64,000 nt of DNA from Escherichia hormaechei_A (GTDB lineage Bacteria > Pseudomonadota > Gammaproteobacteria > Enterobacterales > Enterobacteriaceae): positions 4,030,001-4,094,000 of the forward strand of contig CP170191.1 of NCBI GenBank assembly GCA_042434945.1. The letters run 5' to 3'. Under the pieces are notes generated by a model. It did not search any database. It was not told the DNA's origin and saw only the letters and a program-made list of their open reading frames with translations. Made by a program: the position numbers and the translations under genes. This document shows positions 16,451 to 25,504 of this stretch, one piece after another (position 1 is the stretch's first letter; the number at the start of each line of letters is the position of its first letter).

Positions 16451-18400
16451 ATGACCATAATGGAAGCCGACCTGCATCAGCTGAAAATCAACGACCCGTT
16501 TCTTGGTCAGTACCAACGGCTGGTCCGCGATGTGGTGATCCCCTACCAGTGGGATGCGCTTAACGATCGCGTGGCGGAGGCCGAACCCAGCCACGCCATC
16601 GCCAACTTCCGCATTGCGGCCGGTCTGGAACAGGGGGAGTTCTACGGGATGGTCTTTCAGGACAGCGACGTGGCGAAATGGCTCGAAGCCGTGGCGTGGT
16701 CGCTGTGCCAGAAGCCGGATGCTGAACTGGAAAAAACCGCCGACGAGGTGATCGAGCTGGTCGCAGCGGCGCAGTGCGAAGATGGCTATCTCAATACCTA
16801 TTTCACGGTGAAAGCACCGGCCGAGCGCTGGACCAATCTGGCCGAATGCCACGAACTGTACTGCGCCGGACATATGATTGAAGCGGGCGTGGCGTATTTC
16901 CAGGGAACCGGAAAACGCCGCCTGCTGGACGTGGTGTGCAGGCTGGCGGATCATATCGACAGCGTGTTTGGCCCGGGCGAAAACCAGCTGCACGGTTACC
17001 CTGGCCACCCGGAAATCGAGCTGGCGCTGATGCGGCTGTACGACGTCACGCAGGAGCAACGCTATCTCAATCTGGTGAAATACTTTATTGAGGAACGCGG
17101 CGCGCAGCCTCACTTCTACGATATCGAATACGAGAAGCGCGGCAGAACGTCATACTGGAACACCTATGGCCCGGCGTGGATGGTCAAGGACAAAGCCTAC
17201 AGCCAGGCGCATCTGCCCCTTGCGGAACAACAAACGGCCATCGGCCACGCCGTGCGTTTTGTCTATCTGATGGCGGGCATGGCACATCTGGCGCGCCTGA
17301 GCAGCGACGAGGGGAAACGTCAGGATTGCCTGCGGCTGTGGAACAACATGGCACAGCGCCAGCTGTACATCACCGGCGGGATTGGCTCCCAAAGCAGCGG
17401 CGAGGCGTTCAGCAGCGATTACGATCTGCCCAACGATACGGTCTACGCCGAAAGCTGCGCCTCCATCGGCCTGATGATGTTTGCCCGCCGGATGCTGGAG
17501 ATGGAGGCGGACGGCCACTACGCCGACGTGATGGAGCGCGCGCTGTACAACACGGTGCTGGGCGGCATGGCGCTGGATGGTAAGCATTTCTTTTATGTGA
17601 ATCCGCTGGAAGTGCACCCGAAAACCCTGGCCTTTAACCATATCTATGACCACGTCAAACCGGTGCGCCAGCGCTGGTTCGGCTGCGCCTGTTGCCCGCC
17701 GAATATTGCGCGCGTGCTGACCTCGCTGGGGCACTACATTTATACCGTTCGCCCGGACGCGCTGTTGATCAACCTGTACGTGGGGAACGACGTCGCCATT
17801 CCGGTTGGGGATAACATCCTCCAGCTGCGGATTAACGGGAACTATCCGTGGCATGAGCAGGTGAAAATCGAGATTACCTCACCAGTTCCGGTGACTCACA
17901 CGCTGGCCCTGAGGCTGCCGGACTGGTGTGCGGAACCGGCTGTTTCGCTCAATGGTCAGGCCATTACAGGCGAGGTCTCCCGTGGATACTTATACCTCAA
18001 CCGAAGCTGGCAGGAAGGCGACACGCTGACGCTGACGTTACCGATGCCGGTCCGCCGCGTGTACGGCAACCCGCAGGTGCGCCAGCAGGCGGGGAAAGTC
18101 GCATTGCAGCGTGGACCGCTGATTTACTGCCTGGAAGAAGCCGATAACGGCGCAAATCTGCATAACCTTTCTTTGCCCCAGGACAGCGCGTTTCGGGTCT
18201 TCGAAGGCAAAGGCATTTTCGCGCACAAGATGCTGATACAGGCGGAAGGGATCGGGTGTCAGGCGAAGGACACTGATGCCCTGTGGCAGTACGACCACTC
18301 GCCGGTAGAACGTCAGCCCCGGACGCTGACCTTTATTCCGTGGTTCAGCTGGGCAAACCGGGGAGAAGGGGAAATGCGGATATGGGTGGATGAAAGCTGA
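16451..18400 (+). CDS. GH127 beta-L-arabinofuranosidase
   Basis: This 649-residue cytoplasmic enzyme (no signal peptide) is related to HypBA1 of Bifidobacterium, which releases L-arabinose from beta-L-arabinofuranosyl linkages through a zinc-held cysteine nucleophile. Aligning by motif, Glu318 in SSGEAFSSDYDLP fits the acid/base Glu322 of HypBA1. Glu334 and Cys336 in YAESCASIG fit Glu338 and Cys340. Cys414 and Cys415 in GCACCPPN fit the nucleophile Cys417 and the ligand Cys418. An (alpha/alpha)6 barrel comes first and beta-sandwich domains follow. The ribosome site GAGGAG precedes the ATG at 16451. The natural substrate (plant hydroxyproline-linked or other beta-arabinofuranosides) is inferred. 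Confidence 0.92.
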   Translation: MTIMEADLHQLKINDPFLGQYQRLVRDVVIPYQWDALNDRVAEAEPSHAIANFRIAAGLEQGEFYGMVFQDSDVAKWLEAVAWSLCQKPDAELEKTADEVIELVAAAQCEDGYLNTYFTVKAPAERWTNLAECHELYCAGHMIEAGVAYFQGTGKRRLLDVVCRLADHIDSVFGPGENQLHGYPGHPEIELALMRLYDVTQEQRYLNLVKYFIEERGAQPHFYDIEYEKRGRTSYWNTYGPAWMVKDKAYSQAHLPLAEQQTAIGHAVRFVYLMAGMAHLARLSSDEGKRQDCLRLWNNMAQRQLYITGGIGSQSSGEAFSSDYDLPNDTVYAESCASIGLMMFARRMLEMEADGHYADVMERALYNTVLGGMALDGKHFFYVNPLEVHPKTLAFNHIYDHVKPVRQRWFGCACCPPNIARVLTSLGHYIYTVRPDALLINLYVGNDVAIPVGDNILQLRINGNYPWHEQVKIEITSPVPVTHTLALRLPDWCAEPAVSLNGQAITGEVSRGYLYLNRSWQEGDTLTLTLPMPVRRVYGNPQVRQQAGKVALQRGPLIYCLEEADNGANLHNLSLPQDSAFRVFEGKGIFAHKMLIQAEGIGCQAKDTDALWQYDHSPVERQPRTLTFIPWFSWANRGEGEMRIWVDES

Positions 18401-18415
18401 ATAACTGCGGCCTGT

Positions 18416-18489
18416 TGCCCTCACCCCAGCCCTCTCCCACGGGAGAGGGAGTAAAAAGTAGGCCGGGTAAGGCGAAGCCGCCACCCGGC
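18416..18489. repeat. Palindromic repeat plus REP after the GH127 gene
   Basis: A CCTCACCCCAGCCCTCTCCC arm with GGGAGAGGGAG (18418-18451) belongs to the same family as the repeats at 3046, 3419-3521 and 27560-27618. It is followed at 18458-18489 by a REP unit (GTAGGCCGGGTAAGGCGAAG then CCGCCACCCGGC). They lie between the converging GH127 and aldB genes and probably act as transcript ends. Confidence 0.7.
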
Positions 18490-18537
18490 TTTAACCCGGC
18501 TCAGGTCACCCTACCCGGGACGACCTGAGCCCGGAGA

Positions 18538-20076
18538 TTAAAACAGCCCCAACGGTTTATCCGAGTAGCTCACCAGCAGGCACTTGGTTTGCTGGTAATG
18601 CTCCAGCATCATCTTGTGGGTTTCGCGACCGATACCTGATTGTTTGTAGCCACCAAACGCCGCATGTGCCGGGTAAGCGTGATAACAGTTGGTCCACACG
18701 CGCCCAGCCTGTATGCCGCGCCCCATCTTATAGGCCAGATTACCGTTGCGGCTCCAGACGCCCGCGCCCAGGCCATATTGCGTATCGTTCGCCAGCTCCA
18801 GCGCTTCTTCCATCGTTTTGAAGGTGGTCACCGCCAGCACCGGGCCAAAAATCTCCTCCTGGAACACCCGCATATTGTTCTGACCAAACAGAATCGTCGG
18901 TTCGAGGTAGTAGCCGTCTTTCAGTTCACCTTCCAGCAGCTTGCGCCGCCCGCCTGTGAGCACGTCAGCGCCCTCTTTTTTACCGATATCAATGTAGTTG
19001 AGGATGGTTTCCAGTTGCCCGTGAGAAACCTGCGCGCCCATTTGCGTCACGCTGTCGAGCGGGTTACCGCTACGAATGCTTTCGACACGGCGGATGGCGC
19101 GTTCCATAAAGCGTTCGTAGATAGATTCCTGCACTAAAGCACGACTCGGACAGGTGCAAACTTCGCCCTGGTTAAAGGCAAACAGTGCAAAGCCTTCCAG
19201 CGCTTTATCGAAAAAGGCATCTTCTTCATCCATCACATCAGCAAAGAAGATATTTGGCGACTTACCGCCCAACTCCAGCGTCACCGGAATAATGTTTTGC
19301 GTTGCGTATTGCATAATTTGTTGGCCCACTTCCGTTGAGCCGGTAAACGCCACTTTGGCGATGCGTTTCGAGGTCGCCAGATATTCGCCAATTACCCCAC
19401 CTGCGCCATTGACCACGTTCACCACGCCCGGCGGCAGTAAATCACCGACAATTTCCATTAGCAGCAGTACAGAAAGCGGGGTAAGACGTGCGGGTTTCAG
19501 CACCACACAGTTGCCCGCCGCCAGCGCGGGAGCCATTTTCCAGCTCGCCATCAGCAGCGGGAAGTTCCACGGGATAATCTGCCCCACCACGCCTAACGGT
19601 TCATGGAAATGATAGGCCACGGTTTCGCTATCAACTTCACTGATCCCACCTTCCTGCGCCCGAATACACGAGGCGAAATAGCGAAAATGGTCAATCGCCA
19701 GCGGCACGTCGGCAGCACTGGTTTCGCGAATGGGTTTGCCGTTATCCCAGGTTTCAGCCGTCGCTAACAGCTCAAGGTTTTGTTCCATTCGATCGGCAAT
19801 CTTAAACAGAATCGCCGCGCGATCCTGCACCGAGGTGTGCGCCCATTTATCTTTCACTTTGTGCGCAGCATCCAGCGCCAGATCGATGTCTCGTTTGCCC
19901 GAAGACGCCACTTCGCACAGCAGCTGCCCGGTCACCGGCGTCAGATTCTGGTAATACTCGCCGTCGGCAGGGGCTACCCATTCGCCGCCAATAAAGTTGT
20001 CATAGCGGGCTTTTAACTTGAGGGGGAAACCATACTCGCCGGGCTTAATCTGTGCTGAAGGGGGATTATTGGTCAT
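18538..20076 (-). CDS. aldB: NADP-dependent aldehyde dehydrogenase AldB
   Basis: AldB oxidises acetaldehyde and other aldehydes in stationary phase. The ATG at 20076 gives 512 residues starting MTNNPPSAQIKPGEYGFPLK, the E. coli length; an earlier in-frame ATG adds ten unlikely residues. The active-site Cys is in FNQGEVCTCPSRAL, the general-base Glu is in VTLELGGKSPNIFF, and the cofactor segment is IPWNFPLLMASWKMAPAL with FTGSTEVGQ. The protein appears identical to E. coli AldB as I recall it. Its neighbours on both sides (GH127, ROK) are not E. coli genes. Confidence 0.97.
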   Translation of the reverse strand: MTNNPPSAQIKPGEYGFPLKLKARYDNFIGGEWVAPADGEYYQNLTPVTGQLLCEVASSGKRDIDLALDAAHKVKDKWAHTSVQDRAAILFKIADRMEQNLELLATAETWDNGKPIRETSAADVPLAIDHFRYFASCIRAQEGGISEVDSETVAYHFHEPLGVVGQIIPWNFPLLMASWKMAPALAAGNCVVLKPARLTPLSVLLLMEIVGDLLPPGVVNVVNGAGGVIGEYLATSKRIAKVAFTGSTEVGQQIMQYATQNIIPVTLELGGKSPNIFFADVMDEEDAFFDKALEGFALFAFNQGEVCTCPSRALVQESIYERFMERAIRRVESIRSGNPLDSVTQMGAQVSHGQLETILNYIDIGKKEGADVLTGGRRKLLEGELKDGYYLEPTILFGQNNMRVFQEEIFGPVLAVTTFKTMEEALELANDTQYGLGAGVWSRNGNLAYKMGRGIQAGRVWTNCYHAYPAHAAFGGYKQSGIGRETHKMMLEHYQQTKCLLVSYSDKPLGLF

Positions 20077-20242
20077 GATCGTCTCCTTGCAGTAGGTGTA
20101 CAACAAGGGTAGTTCCGGCTGGTGATTTTCTCGCCAGTCGGTAACGGGTTTACGAGCCGTATCACGGATTACCGTACTTTACGTTTCGTTTCTGCCGCCG
20201 GAGCCATACTTAATAGCTCAGGGGCTCATGAGGAACAATGCA

Positions 20243-21127
20243 ATGCAGCTATTTATCGGCTTTGACGTGGGCGGAACCCACATCAAACACGGCGTGATCA
20301 ACGAAAACGGCGAAGAACTGACATCCGATGAATATGATACGCCTGACGATGAAAGCACCTTCAAACAGAAGTGGAAAGCGGTGGTGGATAAGTACCGCCA
20401 GGAGCATGAGATCGTCGGCATCGGCGTGAGTTTTCCGGGCCACATCAATCACCATACCGGCGAAGCGGCCAAGGCCGGGGCGCTGGATTACCTTGACGGT
20501 GAAAACCTGTGCGAGCTTTTCGCACAGCTGACCGATCTTCCCGTAACAACCGAAAATGACGCCAACTGCGCGGCGCTGGGCGAACGCTGGCAGGGCGCCG
20601 GTAAGGATTATGAGCATTTTGTCTGCATCACCATCGGCACCGGCATCGGCGGCGGTATCGTCATGGAGGGCGATCTCTACCGTGGGTCGCACTACCGGGC
20701 GGGTGAGTTTGGCGTGCTGCCCGTTGGCAACAACGGCGAGCCGATGCACGAAGTGGCGTCCGCCAGCGGCCTGATGAAAGCCTGCCGCCGCGCGCTGGCC
20801 GTGTCGGAAGATGAGATGCCTGACGGTGAGGAGCTGTTTAGACGCATGGACAGCGACGTGCATCTGCGTGAGGCCATAGAAGAGTGGGCGCATTTCCTCT
20901 CGCGGGGCATCTACAGCGTGATCTCCATGTTTGATCCGCAGGCGGTGCTGATTGGCGGCGGCATTAGCGAGCAGGAGAAAATCTATCTCCTGCTGGATAA
21001 ATACCTACAGCGATTCGAGGAGTGGGAAGCGCTCCGGGTGCCCATCCTTCCCTGCGAGCTGGGTAACCAGGCGGGAAGGCTGGGCGCGGTCTGGCTGGCT
21101 AAGCAGAAGCAGGCGCGCAGCGCTTAA
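20243..21127 (+). CDS. ROK-family sugar kinase, substrate unknown
   Basis: This ROK (repressor/ORF/kinase) protein of about 294 residues has no DNA-binding domain. The ATP phosphate loop is IGFDVGGTHIKHGVI, the sugar-binding motif is ENDANCAALGERW with the catalytic Asp, and ITIGTGIGGGIV follows. It lacks the CxCGxxGC zinc motif of most bacterial glucokinases and in this resembles the beta-glucoside kinase BglK. The start at 20243 is chosen because AGGA at 20231-20234 is well spaced; 20228 is a possible alternative. It ends 3 bp before the convergent selB stop. E. coli K-12 has no gene here, so function cannot be read from context. Confidence 0.8.
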   Translation: MQLFIGFDVGGTHIKHGVINENGEELTSDEYDTPDDESTFKQKWKAVVDKYRQEHEIVGIGVSFPGHINHHTGEAAKAGALDYLDGENLCELFAQLTDLPVTTENDANCAALGERWQGAGKDYEHFVCITIGTGIGGGIVMEGDLYRGSHYRAGEFGVLPVGNNGEPMHEVASASGLMKACRRALAVSEDEMPDGEELFRRMDSDVHLREAIEEWAHFLSRGIYSVISMFDPQAVLIGGGISEQEKIYLLLDKYLQRFEEWEALRVPILPCELGNQAGRLGAVWLAKQKQARSA

Positions 21128-21130
21128 CGC

Positions 21131-22972
21131 TTAGGGAAATAACTGCGCGTCGCGTAGCACATGGTCATTGCCACGACGACGCGTAAACCCGATGCGGTTG
21201 AAATACTCCAGGATCTGAATCGCCAGTTTGCGTCCCACGTTCAGCCGATCGCGGAAGTCTGCGGCGCAGGTTGATCCGCGCGCCTGATCCAGCTCCCGGA
21301 TCAGGTTCGCAAATGCCACGATCCGATCGTTGCGGTAATAACGATCTTTCACGATCGCCACAATCATCCCCTGCTGCGCCGCATGGCGAAGTACCTGACG
21401 CATCAGCTGCTCATCGGTATTGGTTTCACGCGCCAGATCGCGCACCCACCACGGTTCATCGCCAAACAGCGCCGCCACTTTTTGCCAGACCGCGTCCTGC
21501 TCAGCGGTAAAACCGGCCTTGTGCTCCGGCAGGTGCAGCCAGCCGTGATGACTTGCAATCACGCCGCTTTCACGCATGTTTTCAATCAGCAACAGCACCA
21601 GCGCGTCGTCTTCCATGGGCAACGCCATGCGCCGCAGACGTTCACGGCCCGGGCCGGGCTCATCCTGATGCTGTTCATGGTAGGTCGCCAGCGTGCTCAG
21701 CACTTTGCGCTGCCAGCGCGCCGCCACCGGCGCGTTCAGCAGGCTGTTGCCGGCCTGAATAAAACCTGGCTCCTGCGTCAGAAGACGCAATCCTTCGCTG
21801 CTGAGCTGGCGCGCCCAGGCGAACGCCGCCAGATCCACCGCACCACGCTCAAGGTGGATATCTAACGCAGACTTATCATCGCGGGCCTGGGCCAGTGCGC
21901 CCAGCCATTGCAGATATTCCGGCTTACGTTTACCGCGACGCGGCGGGTTAAGCATCACCACACGCGCCCCCGCCAGCGTGTTGCGGGCCGAGATATCGCG
22001 CAGCACTAAGCGATCGTTATCCGCCAGCCACAGCGGCGTGTCGAACACCAGCTCGGCAAGGTTATCTTCCAGCAGCGAAACGCGTCCCGTAACGTGGCTG
22101 GCGGCGTGGTGAATATGCAGCGGCTGCCACTGGGTCAGCGGTGTATGGGTTTGAAGCTCGACAATCACCCGTGTGAACGGCTCTGGCGGCACATCGGCAA
22201 GCAGCCAGTCGCCACGGTTAATCTGCTCTTTTTCCGCATCACCCGCGATGTTAAGCGCGATACGCTGCCCGGCATTGGCGGTTTCTGTTGGCTGGTTTTG
22301 CGCATGCAGCGCACGTACACGCATCGGTTTATTTACACCAGTCAGCCAGAGTGAATCGCCTACCTTCACTTCCCCGCTTAACGCCGTACCGGTGAACGAC
22401 CAGCCCGGCACCTTTTACGGTAAATGCGCGGTCAATAGCGAGGCGGAAACTATGTTGGCTGGCGTGCTCGCGTTCCGGCAACTGAAGCAGATGCTCGCGC
22501 AGGGCATCAATTCCCCGACCTTTCGGTTGCTGCGGTGATAAACAGGTTTTGCCTCAGCAAAACCGAATACCCGCAGCACCTCCTTTACCTGGCGTTCAAC
22601 CTCATTAACACGCGCTTCGTCCACGCGATCGGCTTTGGTCAGCGCCACTGTCAGCATCGGGGTTACCGGTCAGCTGCAAAATCGCCAGATGCTCACGGGT
22701 CTGTGCCATCACGCCGTCATCGCACGCCACCACCAACAGCGCGTGATCGATACCACCAACGCCCGCCAGCATGTTGGAAAGAAACTTTTCATGACCGGGT
22801 ACGTCGATAAAACCAGGCACGCGACCATCCGGCTGCGGCCAGTAGGCATAGCCGAGATCGATGGTCATGCCGCGCTTTTTTCTTCCGGCAGACGGTCAGC
22901 ATTCACGCCCGTAATGGCCTGCAATAACGTGGTTTTGCCGTGGTCAACATGACCGGCGGTGGCAATAATCAT
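21131..22972 (-). pseudogene. selB: selenocysteine-specific elongation factor SelB, frameshifted as sequenced
   Basis: SelB delivers Sec-tRNA to UGA codons next to a SECIS hairpin. The full gene (about 612 residues) is present from MIIATAGHVDHGKTTLLQAI at 22972 to the C-terminal winged helices. The stretch 22391-22881 contains five single-base events: a missing T in the run 22876-22881, an extra G in 22659-22662, an extra G at 22545-22546, an extra T in 22521-22523, and an extra A at 22395-22396. Repairing them restores PEEKKRGMTIDLGYAYWP, GNPMLTVALTKADR and GLVVTGTALSGEV. All are homopolymer or near-homopolymer changes, so sequencing error is likely. The ATG overlaps the selA stop (ATGA). 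The first about 330 residues look like E. coli, while the C-terminal half is diverged. Confidence 0.88.
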
Positions 22973-24354
22973 TTCAACATCATCTCCAGAAACCGCACTT
23001 CATCTTCCAGACAGCGTAAATCCAGCCACATGCGACCCTCACCGATCCGGCCAATCACCGGCGTCGGTAATGCGCGCCAGCGCGCCGACAGCGCCTCAAG
23101 CTGGCTTCCGCGTCCGTCGCGCGGGGTGAACGTCAGCGCTTCGCTCGGTAACCTGTCCACCGGCAGCGAGCCGCTGCCAATTTGCGACAGGCAAGGCTCG
23201 ATACGAACGTCAAACTCAGGGTAATGAGGAGCAACCTGCGGCAGTAGCGCTTCCGCCTGCGCGCGAATGGAGGCCGCATCACGGCTCAGCAAACGCAACG
23301 TGGGCAGGCGGTCAGCCAGTTTCTCCGGGTGGAGATAGAGCCGCAGCGTGGCTTCCAGCGCGGCCAGCGTCATTTTATCGGCACGCAGGGCGCGCTTCAG
23401 CGGGTGCTGCTGTAGCTGCGCAATCAGCTCGCGCCTGCCGACGATAATCCCCGCCTGCGGCCCGCCCAGCAATTTATCACCGGAGAAACTGACCAGGCTT
23501 ACGCCCGCGGCAACCATTTCCTGCACCATGGGCTCTTTCGGCAGACCGTACTGGCGCATATCCACCAGCGACCCGCTGCCGAGATCGGCAATCACCGGCA
23601 CGTTTAGCTCGCGCCCAATGGCGGCCAGTTCGGCCTCTTCCACCGTTTTGGTGAAACCCTCAATGTGGTAATTGCTGGTATGCACTTTCATCAGCAGGGC
23701 GGTGTTTTCATTCACCGCCGCGCGATAATCTTTTGCATGGGTACGGTTAGTTGTGCCCACTTCATGCAGCGTGCAGCCCGCCTGGCGCATGACGTCCGGA
23801 ATACGAAACGCCCCGCCGATCTCCACCAGCTCGCCGCGAGAGACGACAACCTCTTTTCCGCTCGCGGTGGCCGCCAGCATTAACAGCACCGCCGCCGCGT
23901 TGTTATTCACAATGCAGGCATCTTCCGCGCCGGTGATCTGGCAGAGAAGATCCGCCAGTGCGCGATCGCGATGCCCACGCCCGGCGCCGTCCAGATCGTA
24001 CTCCAGCGTCACCGGCGAGCGCATGGCACGGGTGACGGCCTCTGTTGCCTCTTCTGCCTGCTGTGCCCGGCCCAGATTGGTGTGCAGAACCGTGCCCGTC
24101 AGGTTAATAACCGGGCGCAACGCGCTTTGCCCGTGCTTGCTCAGCCTGCGTTCAACTTCCTGCTCCCACGCCTCGCACCAGCCGGGTAGCGCGTTCTCAG
24201 CCTGAATATGGCGACGCGCATCGTCCTGAAGCTGGCGTAGCATGTCGACCGTTGCAGTATGGCCAAACTGCTCCAGCACCGCAGTGATGCGCGGGTCACG
24301 AAGCAGACGATCGGTAGCGGGGATCTGGCTGTAGAGGGAATGATGAGTAGTCAT
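22969..24354 (-). CDS. selA: L-seryl-tRNA(Sec) selenium transferase
   Basis: SelA converts seryl-tRNA(Sec) to selenocysteyl-tRNA(Sec) with selenophosphate. It is a PLP enzyme that forms a homodecamer. The ATG at 24354 (MTTHHSLYSQIPATDRLLRD) gives 461 residues against 463 in E. coli. The frame stays open upstream but those residues do not match the family. The PLP lysine is in VSFSGDKLLGGPQAG, and other conserved segments are INLTGTVLHTNLGRA and CIVNNNAAAVLL. The N-terminal tRNA-binding domain is the most divergent part. It forms an operon with selB through a 4-bp overlap. Confidence 0.96.
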   Translation of the reverse strand: MTTHHSLYSQIPATDRLLRDPRITAVLEQFGHTATVDMLRQLQDDARRHIQAENALPGWCEAWEQEVERRLSKHGQSALRPVINLTGTVLHTNLGRAQQAEEATEAVTRAMRSPVTLEYDLDGAGRGHRDRALADLLCQITGAEDACIVNNNAAAVLLMLAATASGKEVVVSRGELVEIGGAFRIPDVMRQAGCTLHEVGTTNRTHAKDYRAAVNENTALLMKVHTSNYHIEGFTKTVEEAELAAIGRELNVPVIADLGSGSLVDMRQYGLPKEPMVQEMVAAGVSLVSFSGDKLLGGPQAGIIVGRRELIAQLQQHPLKRALRADKMTLAALEATLRLYLHPEKLADRLPTLRLLSRDAASIRAQAEALLPQVAPHYPEFDVRIEPCLSQIGSGSLPVDRLPSEALTFTPRDGRGSQLEALSARWRALPTPVIGRIGEGRMWLDLRCLEDEVRFLEMMLK

Positions 24355-24457
24355 GAATGCGCCTGGCGAGTAAATATTTTCCCCCCTCCCGACGGGAGAG
24401 GGAGTTAACATGTGGGGGGATTGTACCGCCTCCCGCCAGGAAGTGTTATAACCCGCA

Positions 24458-25066
24458 TCAAGCCTTTGGCGGTTCAGTCCGGGCAAAACTTTCGCGCTGG
24501 AAGAGCGTCTCCGCCAGCTTGACCAGCAGCGGACGATCCACGCACCAGCCCGGCGAGACGCGGCGGAAATTGAGGTAGCCAATGGCGCAGGCGATGGCGA
24601 TCGTCGCCAGATTCAGGCTATCGCTCTGAATTTTCCCGTCGCGGATCAGCTGTTCGCACATATCCAGGCTGCGGCTGATTTTTTCGCGCTGGCGTAGCAG
24701 CTCATTTTCTGACTGCTGGGCGGCGGGCCTTGCCTGCTCGCGTACGGACGTCAATGCCGCATCCATAATGCCATCCGCCAGGGCTTCAATTTGCTTCATC
24801 ACCAGCGCTGCTTTTGGGTCCGCCGGCAGCATGGCTGGCGCAACGCCAAGCAGTTCGATGTACTCCGCAATGATCGGGGAATCAAACCAGTAGTCGCCCT
24901 CGTCCGTTACCAGCGCCGGGACTTTCCCCAGCGGGTTGTACTGCGCAACGCCGTTCTCTGCGTTGTAGGGCTGTTCATTCACGAATTCAAATTCAATTCC
25001 TTTCTCCAGCAGGAGAATCGAAATCTTACGCACGAAAGGACTGGTATAACTGCCGATGAGTTTCAT
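24458..25066 (-). CDS. yibF: glutathione S-transferase family protein YibF
   Basis: This 202-residue GST-fold protein has a thioredoxin-like N-terminal domain (MKLIGSYTSPFVRKISILLL, NPLGKVPALV, FDSPIIAEYIE) and an all-helical C-terminal domain ending SFARTEPPKA. Ser/Thr in the SYTSPF segment is the likely glutathione contact. The natural substrate is not known. It is the gene upstream of selAB on the same strand, with a gap of about 100 bp holding a small CTCCC/GGGAG hairpin near 24,382-24,402. Confidence 0.92.
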   Translation of the reverse strand: MKLIGSYTSPFVRKISILLLEKGIEFEFVNEQPYNAENGVAQYNPLGKVPALVTDEGDYWFDSPIIAEYIELLGVAPAMLPADPKAALVMKQIEALADGIMDAALTSVREQARPAAQQSENELLRQREKISRSLDMCEQLIRDGKIQSDSLNLATIAIACAIGYLNFRRVSPGWCVDRPLLVKLAETLFQRESFARTEPPKA

Positions 25067-25182
25067 TGCTTATCCTTAATGCCCATAAAGAGGTCAGTAT
25101 GGATCAAGCCGTGGAAAAAGGCAGGTGTGCGTATCGCATTCCTGCCATGAGGGGATACGGGAGAAATCTGCATAAAAATATT

Positions 25183-25504
25183 TTGTGAATCAAATCACAA
25201 TCTGGAAACAAACAGCCAACTTAACATTGTGATATAAATCACAAAACACCATCCATTTTGGCGTAATTTTGAGCGATGTATTTTTTTCACACACTCGTTA
25301 TGTGATCGCGATCACTTCATTAATGTCCTCTACCCCCTATATTTATGTGATTGATATCACACAAAAGGCCGTCGACTGGACAGTTAACCGATTCAGTGCC
25401 AGATTTCGCAGTATCTACAAGGTCCGGCTACCTCTGCCGCCACATTAACAAAAAACCTCGGGCTTCCAGCCTGCGCGACAGCAAACATAAGAAGGGGTGT
25501 TTTT
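25183..25504 (+). promoter_or_regulatory. mtlA control region with four CRP-like sites
   Basis: Four near-consensus CRP palindromes are visible: TTGTGAATCAAATCACAA at 25183-25200, TTGTGATATAAATCACAA at 25227-25244, TGTGATCGCGATCACT at 25301-25316, and TGTGATTGATATCACA at 25346-25361. E. coli mtlA is known for an array of CRP sites upstream and for repression by MtlR. The mtlA ribosome site AGAAGGGG lies just before the ATG at 25505. The array shows that the operon is strongly catabolite-controlled. Confidence 0.85.

Noticed and set aside
17150..17854. A 234-codon minus-strand frame inside the GH127 gene, and a 244-codon one at 16379-17113
   Set aside because: Both are antisense to a gene with every catalytic residue in place; no ribosome site and no family resemblance.
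25373..25504. An antisense small RNA at the mtlA leader, like MtlS of Vibrio
   Set aside because: No promoter or terminator could be recognised on the minus strand, and the known case is in another genus.
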